Shown: positions 1-6,483, counted from the first letter of the stretch. The stretch: DNA of 9,205 bases from Erysipelothrix sp. (GCA_030152625.1 JASLJD010000033.1:1-9205); one strand, 5' to 3'. Notes: generated by a model from the letters alone, not told the origin. Program-made: numbers and translations.

Positions 1-657
1 CGAATCAGTAATCTCACTGATTCCTAAAGCTGCCCGGTGGCGCGCACCGTATTTAGATGGCAAATCCAAATTAGTTGGTGGGAAATACGCCGATGCACAA
101 GCAATGCGATCGCCTTGGATAATGACCGCACCATCATGAAGCGGTGTTGAGGTCACAAAAATCGATGTTAAAAGGTCCGCTGTTACTGTTGAGTTAATCG
201 GCGTACCGGTCTTAATATAATCAACGAGCGAATGACCTTGCTCCAAAGAAATGAGTGCACCTGTTTTATTTTCTGAAAGCTCAGTTGTCGCCTTCACAAT
301 TTCCTCAATGAGTTGTTCTTTTTCATTACCAGTTAGTGAGTGGATTGCAGAGAAAACAGAAGTTTTTCCAATCCGCTCCAAAACAGCTCGGATTTCCGGT
401 TGAAAAATGATCACAATCACCAAAAAACCATGCTGTACAATAAAGTATAAAAGAGAACTTAATGTCGAAAGCCCAATCGCTTTAGCAAAAACTTGCATCG
501 CTAAAACTAAGACAATTCCTTTAAAGATTTGCACCGTCCGAGAATTATTTCGAACAATCCTTAATAAATAATATATAAGTATCCAAATGATAAGGAAGTC
601 AAGTACAATTTTGAGTCCTTTCAAGATGGATTGTAACGTTAATAGATTCGCTGGCAT
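1..657 (-). CDS. cdaA: Diadenylate cyclase CdaA (c-di-AMP synthase), partial, C-terminus off the left edge
   Basis: Membrane-bound enzyme that condenses two ATP into the second messenger c-di-AMP, which controls potassium and osmolyte uptake and cell-wall homeostasis. I translated 219 codons from the ATG at 657 with no stop before the window edge; the family is about 270 residues, so roughly 50 C-terminal residues are missing. Hydrophobic N-terminal segments lie near residues 15-33, 45-60 and 68-84. The DAC (DisA_N) catalytic domain follows, with the LHDGAV motif (DGA at 175-177) and the RHRAALGISE motif (RHR at 206-208), the two signature ATP-binding and catalytic motifs. FQPEIR at 85-90, just after the membrane region, is also typical. 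The start is supported by an AGGAGG ribosome site at 663-668, 5 nt upstream. The gene has its own promoter, so it likely heads a cdaA-cdaR-glmM unit continuing leftwards; those partners are inferred, not seen. Confidence 0.95.
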   Translation of the reverse strand, partial: MPANLLTLQSILKGLKIVLDFLIIWILIYYLLRIVRNNSRTVQIFKGIVLVLAMQVFAKAIGLSTLSSLLYFIVQHGFLVIVIIFQPEIRAVLERIGKTSVFSAIHSLTGNEKEQLIEEIVKATTELSENKTGALISLEQGHSLVDYIKTGTPINSTVTADLLTSIFVTSTPLHDGAVIIQGDRIACASAYFPPTNLDLPSKYGARHRAALGISEITDS

Positions 658-679
658 AAGAACCTCCTAGTCTTTTTTA

Positions 680-710
680 ATTATAACATGGAACACAGTC
701 AGTAATACAA
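680..710 (-). promoter_or_regulatory. Probable sigma-A promoter of cdaA (extended -10)
   Basis: On the minus strand there is a perfect TATAAT at 680-685 preceded by TG one base upstream (687-688), giving an extended -10. A weak -35 candidate TTGTAT lies at 705-710 with a long 19-bp spacer. The -10 is 22 nt upstream of the cdaA ATG and the whole element lies between the DUF2207 gene's stop and cdaA. I see no terminator hairpin after the DUF2207 gene, so read-through from upstream may add to expression. Confidence 0.65.
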
Positions 711-718
711 CGATTATC

Positions 719-2557
719 TTACCAGCCACCACCGCTCATACCGCCAAATCCGCCGCCCGAACCTCCAGAAAAACCGCCTCCAGAGCTCGAGCCACTTTGA
801 CCCGTCTTTACTTTCGGTGTTGGAACAGAAAGAAGGGAGCTGTTAATCGCTCGCATAGAACGATTCATGTTTTGCCAAACATAATAGCCGGTATAGGAAT
901 TCAATCTACTTTGACCGCGATACCAGTCAGGCTCTCCTACCTCTAAATCTTGAAACTTCTTCGCCCAGGCCTTACTTAGACCTAAAACTTGAGCATAAGG
1001 CATCACATCATAGAAATAACTTGGGCTTTCATCCAAGAGCTTTTCTAAACGAGGCTTCTCTACTTTTTGAATAAAATCAGCAAAACCAAGAATCTGAGCA
1101 TATTTCTCTGTTCCAAAACGACTTCTTCGATAGAAGTTGGACCAAAGATAAAGAGACATTGCATAAAAAGCATAACTAAGATAAAAATAAAGCGTTTTGT
1201 CAGAAATAAGTATGAATTCTAAAAGAAAAGCAAAGATAAATAATGCTGCAAACTTCATTTTTGAGTGATATGGGAAAGCGGAATTAGCGTATCGCATCGC
1301 CGCAACAAGCTGAATTGAACTGGCTACAACTGCCCCCAATAAATACGGGACAACTTGCATGGTTTCAGGATAAACCCGATAAGTCGCTGTATAAATAAAG
1401 AAAAGATGGAGCAAGATAATCGGAAGTAAGAAGAGCCATTGATAACGTCGACCCTTCCGTTCAAAAACACTCTTTTCTTCTTTGAAGTGTTTAGGTATAT
1501 TCTCTTGAGCATAGCTAATGCGCCCGTGAAATTTATTTTTAAGAGTTTTCGTTTCAACCGCATCTTTATTAGAAAACAAAGCATTAAAAAGCCTTTGCTC
1601 TTCGATGTTTTCTGAATCCAAATCCTTTTCTTTAATCAGTCGCATATTGCTCTTGGATAACTCTTCAATGCTAAGATAACCTTGCGAAGCCCACATCACA
1701 ATAAGGCTAGTTACATCACTTGCTGAAAGGTCGCCTTTATATATATAGGCCGTCTCTGCGCTTGAAAAACCTTCTGGAGCATAAAATTCCACCGTCTTAA
1801 CCAAAGGATAATCTTTCCCTACTTTTCGATAGATGTAAATTGAAAGCAATAAAAAGGCAAAAGATGCCATCATCGACAAATACTCATAATTATGATCGAT
1901 ATAAGTAAAATAATCTTGAGGGAGGGTGAAAGAGAAACTCACATTTTCTCTGTATAAAGGACGTAAAACTTCAAAATGAAGTTTTTTCCCGTCAAAATCA
2001 TACAAAACAGATTCAGCATCAAGATTGAAACTGGGTTCATCTTTGATTTCCTTTGGAAAATCAACATCAACTTGGAGTTTTTCAACAGGAAAAGCTAAGT
2101 TTTCTTCAATCACGCTGGCGAAAAAGGCATCCATATCACGATACTTGGAAATCCAAGGTCGCAGTTCGTATTGGTAATGAAAAGCATAAACTTCTTCCCC
2201 CTCTAAAAAGAGGTCTTCTTCGCCAAATCGTATTTGACTGCCTGCACTTGTCTGTTCAATATGCACCTTTTGATCACTTAAGGCTTCAATCTTGCGAATC
2301 GGAAAAAAGATATCGAGGCTTAAATCATCCAATTTGAAACCCTCATATCTAGAGGGAACATTAATGAAAATACCTCGATGCGGTGTTGAAAAATCCATAT
2401 GATATCTAGCTTCAACATCAACGAGACCTTCTTCACTCACTTGCATTTTCACCTTTAATTCCTTTGCTGTTAATGAACTTCCATCGGCCTGGATTGTTTG
2501 AAAATTTATCAGAAAAATCAAGACGAAACTGATCGCAAAAAGAACTTTCTTTTTCAT
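719..2557 (-). CDS. DUF2207 family membrane protein with Gly/Ser-rich C-terminal tail
   Basis: A 612-residue membrane protein of the DUF2207 (YciQ-like) family, whose biochemical role is not established. An N-terminal signal segment (about 1-24) is followed by an extracytoplasmic DUF2207 domain (about 28-220), including the early motif GIFINVPSRY. Then come a membrane segment near 228-245, a soluble region (about 250-370) with a winged-helix-like stretch around 263-300 (SSAETAYIYKGDLSASDVTS), and four more hydrophobic segments near 373-392, 402-421, 434-453 and 456-474. A cytosolic domain ends in a low-complexity Gly/Ser tail from about 588 to the terminal Trp612, typical of this family. The ATG at 2557 has a GGAGG site at 2566-2570, 8 nt upstream. 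It lies 42 nt after lemA in the same direction, with a terminator-like hairpin between. DUF2207 and LemA genes are commonly paired, so a joint role at the membrane is inferred. Confidence 0.9.
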   Translation of the reverse strand: MKKKVLFAISFVLIFLINFQTIQADGSSLTAKELKVKMQVSEEGLVDVEARYHMDFSTPHRGIFINVPSRYEGFKLDDLSLDIFFPIRKIEALSDQKVHIEQTSAGSQIRFGEEDLFLEGEEVYAFHYQYELRPWISKYRDMDAFFASVIEENLAFPVEKLQVDVDFPKEIKDEPSFNLDAESVLYDFDGKKLHFEVLRPLYRENVSFSFTLPQDYFTYIDHNYEYLSMMASFAFLLLSIYIYRKVGKDYPLVKTVEFYAPEGFSSAETAYIYKGDLSASDVTSLIVMWASQGYLSIEELSKSNMRLIKEKDLDSENIEEQRLFNALFSNKDAVETKTLKNKFHGRISYAQENIPKHFKEEKSVFERKGRRYQWLFLLPIILLHLFFIYTATYRVYPETMQVVPYLLGAVVASSIQLVAAMRYANSAFPYHSKMKFAALFIFAFLLEFILISDKTLYFYLSYAFYAMSLYLWSNFYRRSRFGTEKYAQILGFADFIQKVEKPRLEKLLDESPSYFYDVMPYAQVLGLSKAWAKKFQDLEVGEPDWYRGQSRLNSYTGYYVWQNMNRSMRAINSSLLSVPTPKVKTGQSGSSSGGGFSGGSGGGFGGMSGGGW

Positions 2558-2575
2558 TATTATGGCCTCCTATTA

Positions 2576-2598
2576 AAAAAGGGGCTAGGCCCCTTTTT
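2576..2598 (-). terminator. Hairpin with U-tract between lemA and the DUF2207 gene
   Basis: A perfect 10-bp stem (AAAAAGGGGC pairing with GCCCCTTTTT) closes a 3-nt loop and is followed on the minus strand by TTAATA. It begins 1 nt after the lemA stop codon and ends about 5 nt before the GGAGG site of the DUF2207 gene. The GC core flanked by an A-tract and a U-tract is the form of a factor-independent terminator. Because the next gene has no separate promoter I can see, it may act as a partial terminator or as a 3'-end stabiliser for lemA mRNA. Its symmetry would allow it to work in either direction, but no gene approaches from the left. Confidence 0.75.
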
Positions 2599-2599
2599 A

Positions 2600-3148
2600 T
2601 TAAAATTGCACCTTTACATTTTCACGTTCAACATCCGCAATCTCAAACAAGGGTTTCTTTTCAAAAGAAAACATCTTCGCAACTAACACCGATGGGAATA
2701 CTTCGCATTTTGTATTGAAATCGCGAACGGTCGCATTGTAATATTTACGCGACTGTGCGATATCTTGTTCGACGATTTGAAGTTGTTTTTGTAAATCTAA
2801 AAATTGACGGTCCGCTTTTAAATCAGGGTAATTTTCCATGACAGCAAATAAACGCCCTAAGCCTCGATCAAGTGCTTGTTCAGCATCTTGACGCGCTTCC
2901 ATTCCTTGCGCTGACACCGCTTTGTTTCGAGCAGAAACAACATTTTCCAATGTTTCTGACTCGTGTTTTGTATAAGCTTTTACCGTTTCAACCAAATTAG
3001 GGATTAAATCATAACGTTTTTTCATGTAAACATCCATCGTTGAAAAACCCTCATCACTTAGATTTCTCAAACGAATCAAACCATTGTATGTTGCGATAAT
3101 ATAAAGCACCAAAATCACAACAATTCCGATAAAAATATAAATAAACAT
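2600..3148 (-). CDS. lemA: LemA family protein
   Basis: A 182-residue LemA family protein: a short N-terminal membrane anchor (about residues 2-21) followed by a long helical soluble domain. Family landmarks visible are KKRYDLIPNLVETVKAY at 43-59, SARNKA at 72-77, NYPDLKA at 106-112, SRKYYNATVRDFN at 133-145 and FPS at 151-153. The length is typical. Its molecular function is not settled; it is usually predicted to be anchored with the helical domain facing outwards and is often encoded beside Gly-rich DUF2207 or TPM-domain proteins, as it is here. The ATG at 3148 is preceded by AAGGAGG (centred near 3159), which starts in the 17-nt gap after the smpB stop, so lemA is almost certainly co-transcribed with smpB. 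It is followed by a hairpin that may limit read-through to the DUF2207 gene. Confidence 0.95.
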   Translation of the reverse strand: MFIYIFIGIVVILVLYIIATYNGLIRLRNLSDEGFSTMDVYMKKRYDLIPNLVETVKAYTKHESETLENVVSARNKAVSAQGMEARQDAEQALDRGLGRLFAVMENYPDLKADRQFLDLQKQLQIVEQDIAQSRKYYNATVRDFNTKCEVFPSVLVAKMFSFEKKPLFEIADVERENVKVQF

Positions 3149-3165
3149 CCTTAATGCCTCCTTAG

Positions 3166-3615
3166 TTAATAGCGTTCTTTCATTGCTCGTTCAATATCTC
3201 TTTGCATACTTCGTTTTTTCTCTGTTTCTCTTTTATCATAAAGATGCTTACCCTTTGCAACCGCAATTTCAATTTTCGCTAAACCACGATGATTAATATG
3301 CAGCGCCAAAGGGATGATCGTATAACCTTCACGATTTTGCGCTCGCATCAAACGATCAATTTCACGACGATGAAGAAGAAGCTTTCGATCGCGATCTTCG
3401 ACATGGTTATAGCGATTACCGTGGTCATATGCTGCAATGTGCATATTTTTAATATAAGCCTCTTCATTTTGAAAAGTGATATAAGCATCTGCTATTTGAA
3501 CTTTCCCTTGGCGAATCGACTTGATTTCTGTTCCTTTTAAGCTAATTCCCGCTTCATAACGTTCATGAATAAAATAATCACGATAGGCTCGACGATTTTT
3601 CACAACAACAGCCAT
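3166..3615 (-). CDS. smpB: SsrA-binding protein SmpB
   Basis: RNA-binding partner of tmRNA (SsrA) in trans-translation: it loads tmRNA on stalled ribosomes so that the nascent chain is tagged and the ribosome freed. The 149-residue product has the family's OB-fold landmarks: NRRAYRDYFIHERYEAGI (7-24), LKGTEIKSIRQGKVQIADAY (26-45), HGNRYNH (65-71), RKLLLH (77-82), and the basic tail KGKHLYDKRETEKKR (121-135), which contacts the ribosome decoding site. I chose the ATG at 3615, giving MAVVVKNRRAY. It has two stacked Shine-Dalgarno sequences at the right distance and matches the usual N-terminus. An in-frame ATG at 3642 would add nine residues but has no ribosome site. It follows rnr by about 100 nt, the common Bacillota order, and has its own promoter in that gap. 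The ssrA gene often found next to smpB is not in the window. Confidence 0.96.
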   Translation of the reverse strand: MAVVVKNRRAYRDYFIHERYEAGISLKGTEIKSIRQGKVQIADAYITFQNEEAYIKNMHIAAYDHGNRYNHVEDRDRKLLLHRREIDRLMRAQNREGYTIIPLALHINHRGLAKIEIAVAKGKHLYDKRETEKKRSMQRDIERAMKERY

Positions 3616-3620
3616 GCTTC

Positions 3621-3631
3621 TCCTCCCTCCT
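3621..3631 (-). promoter_or_regulatory. Double Shine-Dalgarno fixing the smpB start
   Basis: The minus strand carries AGGAGGGAGGA. It contains two overlapping anti-16S matches: GGAGGA ends 5 nt and AGGAGG ends 10 nt before the ATG at 3615. This supports the 3615 start over the in-frame ATG at 3642, which lies upstream of these sites. Confidence 0.8.
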
Positions 3632-3652
3632 TTATGCTTCATTATCTTACAT

Positions 3653-3681
3653 ATTTTAGCAAATTACACATCGAAACTCAA
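3653..3681 (-). promoter_or_regulatory. Probable sigma-A promoter of smpB-lemA-DUF2207
   Basis: On the minus strand TTGAGT (3676-3681) and TAAAAT (3653-3658) are separated by exactly 17 bp, and a TGC directly upstream of the -10 makes it an extended -10 element. It lies between the hairpin that overlaps the rnr stop and the smpB ribosome site, about 38 nt before the smpB start, as expected for an independent start of this unit. Confidence 0.65.
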
Positions 3682-3705
3682 TGAAAAAACAGTGAGGCTT
3701 CAAAT

Positions 3706-3736
3706 AAAAAGAGAAGGATTAAGATCTTCTCTTTTT
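3706..3736 (-). terminator. Probable terminator overlapping the 3' end of rnr
   Basis: A perfect 11-bp stem (AAAAAGAGAAG with CTTCTCTTTTT) surrounds a 9-nt loop that holds the rnr stop codon TAA. On the minus strand the 3' arm is U-rich and runs into ATTT. The stem has only four GC pairs, so strength is uncertain. The 5' arm is coding and specifies the Lys/Arg end of RNase R. With the promoter just downstream, it separates secG-rnr from smpB-lemA-DUF2207. Confidence 0.65.
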
Positions 3737-5833
3737 CGATTTCTTACCATTATTGCGTTTACGTTTCTTCTTTTTCGTTTTCAATAACTTAAAGTGAACT
3801 TCGTGTTCTAGGGTATCGACCCCTGTTACTTCAACTTCAACACGTTGACCTAAGCGAAATGTCTTTCCACTTCTTTCACCAATCAAGGTTTGACTGGTTC
3901 CATCAAAAACATAATAGTCATCTTTCATATTACGAATATGAACAAGCCCTTCAACAGTATTGCTTAATTCCACAAAAACACCAAAGTTTGTAACACCACT
4001 GATATAACCCACATAACGGTCACCAACTTTATCTGCCATATACTGGGCTTTCTTCATTTTTTCTACTAGACGCTCAGCTTCCATAATACTACGCTCTTTC
4101 TCAGAAACATAATCACCCAGAGAAACCAAAGCCTTTTCATCCTCTTCGAAACTTTCATAATTAGCATCGAAGACATACTTTTTGATGCGTTGATGTAAAA
4201 GCAAGTCAGGATAACGTCGAATTGGTGCGGTAAAGTGCGTATAATCATCCAAAGCTAAACCAAAGTGCCCTACAGGATCTTTTTTATAACGAGCTTTCGC
4301 CATCGTACGAAGCATCAAACGAGAAACCACTGGCAACTCATCCTTATTTTCAAAAAACTTTAAAGCCTTTTGAAGCGTTTTAGGATGGATTTTCTCAAGA
4401 CTTCCACGCATGCGATAACCAAGAATTCGTAAAGTATGAGAAAGTTCTTGTAAACGTTCTTTCTCGGGTTTTTCGTGAATACGGTAAAGGACTGGAATCG
4501 ACTGATATTTACAATGTGAGGCAAGAACCTCATTGGTCGCAACCATAAAAGCTTCGATCATTTCTTCCCCTTCACCGCGCTCGCGTTTGAAGATATCTAA
4601 AACATTTCCCTCATTATCAATCACAAATTCACTCTCATCACTATCAAAGTCAATCGCACCTGAATGGCGTCGTTTTCGATTCAAGATATCTGCAAGATGG
4701 AACATTTGCTCGACCATTTCTTCTGCCTCGCCAAGGTTTTCTCTTAAGTTCACTTCAGTATAGGATAGACGTTGTTTAGATCGGATAACCGATTCATAAA
4801 TATGATAATCAATGACATTGCCCTCTAAATCAAAATCCATTTGACATGTCATCGCAAGACGATCCACATTCGGATGCAAGGAACAAATACCATTCGAAAT
4901 CTCTTTGGGCAACATCGGAACCACACGATCAACCATATAGATTGAAGAAGCCCTTTCAGCGGCCACAGTATCCAATAAACTACCTGAAGGCACATAATGC
5001 GCCACATCTGCGATGTGTACATAAAGACGATAGCCTTGATGTAATCTTTCAAGATAAATCGCATCGTCGAGGTCTTTCGCATCTTCACCATCGATCGTAA
5101 TAACATATTGATCGCGATGATCGCGACGGTTTTCCTTGTCCTTTTCCATTACCTCTTGCGGAATATTTCCTAAGATTGCTTGGACTTCATCTGGAAATTC
5201 AATGTCGAATTCATATTCGTGAAGAACAGACAAAACATCCATCCCTGGTGCATCAGCTTGTCCTAAAACCTCAATAATCTTCACATCTAAGCTTTCACCA
5301 AAGCGAACAATTTCCCCGATAACGCGATCATTTTCTTTGAAATTGACCTCGGTATCAACAATTTTTACACTTTGATACACTTTCTTTTCATAAGGTAAGA
5401 AATACACTTCGCCTGCAAGGCGTTTAATGGTTCCTAAAAGGACTTCACGATGATGTTTCACCGATGTAATAATTTTTCCGAAATCGCGTGTTTCCTGATG
5501 AATAGAAATCAATACTTCATCTCGATCAAGAGCATGATTAAAATGGCGTTCATTGATATAAACTGAGCGCTCTGCATTTTCAACGAAAGCAAATTGCTCT
5601 CGAACAACATTAAAATGGCCCACCATATAATGGACATTATCAAGGTAGTAAACCTTTCCTCCATACTCATAAAGAAGTCCCTCATCAAACATTTCCTCGA
5701 CAACTTTCAAGACATCTTTTTCAGGAAGACCTGTCCCTGACACTAACCATTTGAGCCACTGTTCCTTATGAACTGCTTCATAATATAATGTTAAATAATT
5801 TTTGACTGTTTCATATATTTTATATTTTTTCAT
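3719..5833 (-). CDS. rnr: Ribonuclease R
   Basis: Processive 3'-to-5' exoribonuclease of the RNB family that degrades structured RNA, including rRNA, mRNA fragments and faulty messages released by trans-translation. From the ATG at 5833 it has 704 residues: a winged-helix-like N-terminus (about 5-65), cold-shock domains (about 70-220) and the RNB catalytic domain with the magnesium-binding cluster IDGEDAKDLDDA (Asp248, 254, 256, 257, matching E. coli RNase R Asp272/278/280/281). An S1 domain (about 604-684) and a Lys/Arg-rich tail (last 20 residues) follow. The reading frame is open to a GTG at 5881, but those extra 16 codons are encoded by the upstream terminator-like hairpin, so I prefer 5833, although its ribosome site (GAGAGTGG-like) is weak and the ATG at 5845 remains possible. 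It follows secG and precedes smpB; SmpB and RNase R are known to associate functionally in E. coli. Confidence 0.95.
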   Translation of the reverse strand: MKKYKIYETVKNYLTLYYEAVHKEQWLKWLVSGTGLPEKDVLKVVEEMFDEGLLYEYGGKVYYLDNVHYMVGHFNVVREQFAFVENAERSVYINERHFNHALDRDEVLISIHQETRDFGKIITSVKHHREVLLGTIKRLAGEVYFLPYEKKVYQSVKIVDTEVNFKENDRVIGEIVRFGESLDVKIIEVLGQADAPGMDVLSVLHEYEFDIEFPDEVQAILGNIPQEVMEKDKENRRDHRDQYVITIDGEDAKDLDDAIYLERLHQGYRLYVHIADVAHYVPSGSLLDTVAAERASSIYMVDRVVPMLPKEISNGICSLHPNVDRLAMTCQMDFDLEGNVIDYHIYESVIRSKQRLSYTEVNLRENLGEAEEMVEQMFHLADILNRKRRHSGAIDFDSDESEFVIDNEGNVLDIFKRERGEGEEMIEAFMVATNEVLASHCKYQSIPVLYRIHEKPEKERLQELSHTLRILGYRMRGSLEKIHPKTLQKALKFFENKDELPVVSRLMLRTMAKARYKKDPVGHFGLALDDYTHFTAPIRRYPDLLLHQRIKKYVFDANYESFEEDEKALVSLGDYVSEKERSIMEAERLVEKMKKAQYMADKVGDRYVGYISGVTNFGVFVELSNTVEGLVHIRNMKDDYYVFDGTSQTLIGERSGKTFRLGQRVEVEVTGVDTLEHEVHFKLLKTKKKKRKRNNGKKSKKRRS

Positions 5834-5851
5834 AACCACTCTCATCCAAAT

Positions 5852-5878
5852 AAAAAAACCGCATATCGCGGCTTTCTT
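5852..5878 (-). terminator. Terminator-like hairpin between secG and rnr
   Basis: Read on the minus strand, GAAAGCCGC pairs with GCGGTTTTT around a GATAT loop. The core is CCGC/GCGG, extended by A-U and two G-U pairs to about 11 bp, with seven consecutive U residues in the 3' arm. It begins 6 nt after the secG stop codon and ends 18 nt before the preferred rnr start. As rnr has no obvious promoter of its own, this looks like a leaky terminator or attenuator within a secG-rnr transcript. Confidence 0.65.
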
Positions 5879-5884
5879 CACTCT

Positions 5885-6109
5885 CTACTGCACTAAAACA
5901 TTCACAATAACAAGGACAAAAAATAATATGCCCGCTATCATCGTTAAGTTTGAAATCACTTTTTCTGCACCACGTTCTTTTGTGTTCGCAAAAAGATCAA
6001 GATTTGCACTGCCTGAAAAAGCACCTGTGAAACCTTCTGATTTCCCACTTTGTAAAAGTGATAAGATAATTAAAAATGCCGAAACTATTAAAAGTAAGAC
6101 TTGCCACAT
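5885..6109 (-). CDS. secG: Preprotein translocase subunit SecG
   Basis: Small membrane subunit of the SecYEG translocon that assists SecA-driven protein export. The 74-residue product has the family's two membrane helices (about 2-20 and 52-72) joined by a loop carrying the hallmark LLQSGKSEGFTGAFSG (18-33). The length is normal for Bacillota SecG. The ATG at 6109 has AAGGTG at 6117-6122, 7 nt upstream. Position directly upstream of rnr and smpB is the classical arrangement. A promoter is present just upstream, overlapping the region after the xre stop, and a terminator-like hairpin follows the stop codon. Confidence 0.95.
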   Translation of the reverse strand: MWQVLLLIVSAFLIILSLLQSGKSEGFTGAFSGSANLDLFANTKERGAEKVISNLTMIAGILFFVLVIVNVLVQ

Positions 6110-6137
6110 ACTATTTCACCTTTTTCTACACAATCTT

Positions 6138-6166
6138 ATTCTATCAAAGACACAACAATTAAACAA
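6138..6166 (-). promoter_or_regulatory. Probable promoter of secG
   Basis: On the minus strand TAGAAT (6138-6143), preceded by TGA as an extended -10, is 17 bp from a weak -35 TTGTTT (6161-6166). It lies entirely in the 59-nt gap between the xre stop and secG, about 29 nt upstream of the secG ATG. No terminator separates xre from secG, so read-through from xre is also possible. Confidence 0.55.
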
Positions 6167-6168
6167 TA

Positions 6169-6375
6169 CTACAAATCATAAATAAACTCAAGTAAATCTC
6201 GGGGTTGACATCTTAAGGTCGTGCATAAGGCATTCAAGGTACTGAAACGGATCGACTTTACATGCCCATTCTTTAAACGTGATAAATTCACCGTTGAGAT
6301 ACCTGTTTTTTCCGACAATTCATTCAAACTCATCTTTCGTTCTGCCATAACTCGATCTAAGCGAACAATAATCAA
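6169..6375 (-). CDS. Small Xre/Cro-type helix-turn-helix regulator (YozG-like)
   Basis: A 68-residue protein that is essentially one Cro/C1-type DNA-binding domain. Residues 2-10 (IIVRLDRVM) and AERKMSLNELSEKTG lead into the recognition helix STVNLSRLKNG (27-37), then SIRFSTLNALCTTLRCQPRDLLEF, which closely resembles the YozG-like small Xre regulators from memory. I chose the TTG at 6375 because it has an AGAGGTGG ribosome site at 6381-6388 and gives the family's usual start. The in-frame ATG at 6405 lies on the predicted promoter -10 and would not be transcribed. There is no sensor domain, so any signal must act by other means. It is transcribed divergently from nrdD and upstream of secG. 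Two tandem dyads across its promoter suggest autoregulation. Target genes are unknown. Confidence 0.85.
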   Translation of the reverse strand: MIIVRLDRVMAERKMSLNELSEKTGISTVNLSRLKNGHVKSIRFSTLNALCTTLRCQPRDLLEFIYDL

Positions 6376-6380
6376 ACCGA

Positions 6381-6388
6381 CCACCTCT
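6381..6388 (-). promoter_or_regulatory. Ribosome site selecting the TTG start of the xre gene
   Basis: The minus strand reads AGAGGTGG, 5 nt before the TTG at 6375. No comparable site precedes the ATG at 6405. With the -10 at 6396-6401 the transcript should start close to 6390, so this site would sit almost at the 5' end of the mRNA. Confidence 0.7.
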
Positions 6389-6395
6389 TGAAGAT

Positions 6396-6425
6396 ATTCT
6401 AACATATTTTAATGATTATCGTTAA
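6396..6425 (-). promoter_or_regulatory. Probable promoter of the xre gene
   Basis: On the minus strand TAGAAT (6396-6401) with a TGT extended -10 is 18 bp from TTAACG (6420-6425), a 4/6 match to the -35 consensus. The -35 is formed by a half-site of the dyads described separately, so a protein bound there would directly block RNA polymerase. Confidence 0.6.
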
Positions 6426-6448
6426 AAAATTAACGGTATTTGTTAAAA
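6407..6448. promoter_or_regulatory. Two tandem dyad sites (candidate Xre operators)
   Basis: Two abutting 21-bp units share the pattern TTAAY-N7-GTTAA. Unit 1 (6407-6427) is a nearly perfect palindrome: outer arms TTTTAA/TTAAAA, inner GAT/ATC, centre 6417, broken only by one non-complementary (T/G) pair besides the centre base. Unit 2 (6428-6448) keeps perfect TTAAC/GTTAA inner arms but not the outer bases. Unit 1 covers the -35 and spacer of the xre promoter and unit 2 lies immediately upstream of it. The 21-bp pitch (two helical turns) places the sites on the same DNA face. Overlap with the promoter of an Xre gene suggests autorepression; binding by that protein is inference. Confidence 0.5.
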
Positions 6449-6483
6449 CATCTTTGTGAAGGTCTGAACTAAAGCTTTTTTCA

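Noticed and set aside
658..718. Terminator after the DUF2207 gene
   Set aside because: No stable stem followed by a U-tract could be found; the gap is explained by the cdaA promoter.
3616..3642. Longer smpB start at ATG 3642
   Set aside because: It has no Shine-Dalgarno, and the two strong ones lie downstream of it, correctly spaced for ATG 3615.
3616..3718. tmRNA (ssrA) gene near smpB
   Set aside because: The gaps on both sides of smpB are about 100 nt or less, far too short for tmRNA, and no tRNA-like acceptor or tag sequence is visible.
4533..5106. Open frames of 60-130 codons in other frames or on the opposite strand of rnr, nrdD and the DUF2207 gene
   Set aside because: They lie wholly inside well-recognised genes, lack ribosome sites and recognisable domains, and read as shadows of the real coding frames.
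5834..5881. Longer rnr start at GTG 5881
   Set aside because: The extra codons are the bases of a GC-stem/U-tract hairpin, the start is 4 nt from the secG stop without a clear ribosome site, and the encoded residues do not look like an RNase R N-terminus.
6453..6475. Possible Rex/FNR-type site (TTGTGAA half-site) upstream of nrdD
   Set aside because: Only one half matches; the expected inverted partner (TTCACAA) is absent.
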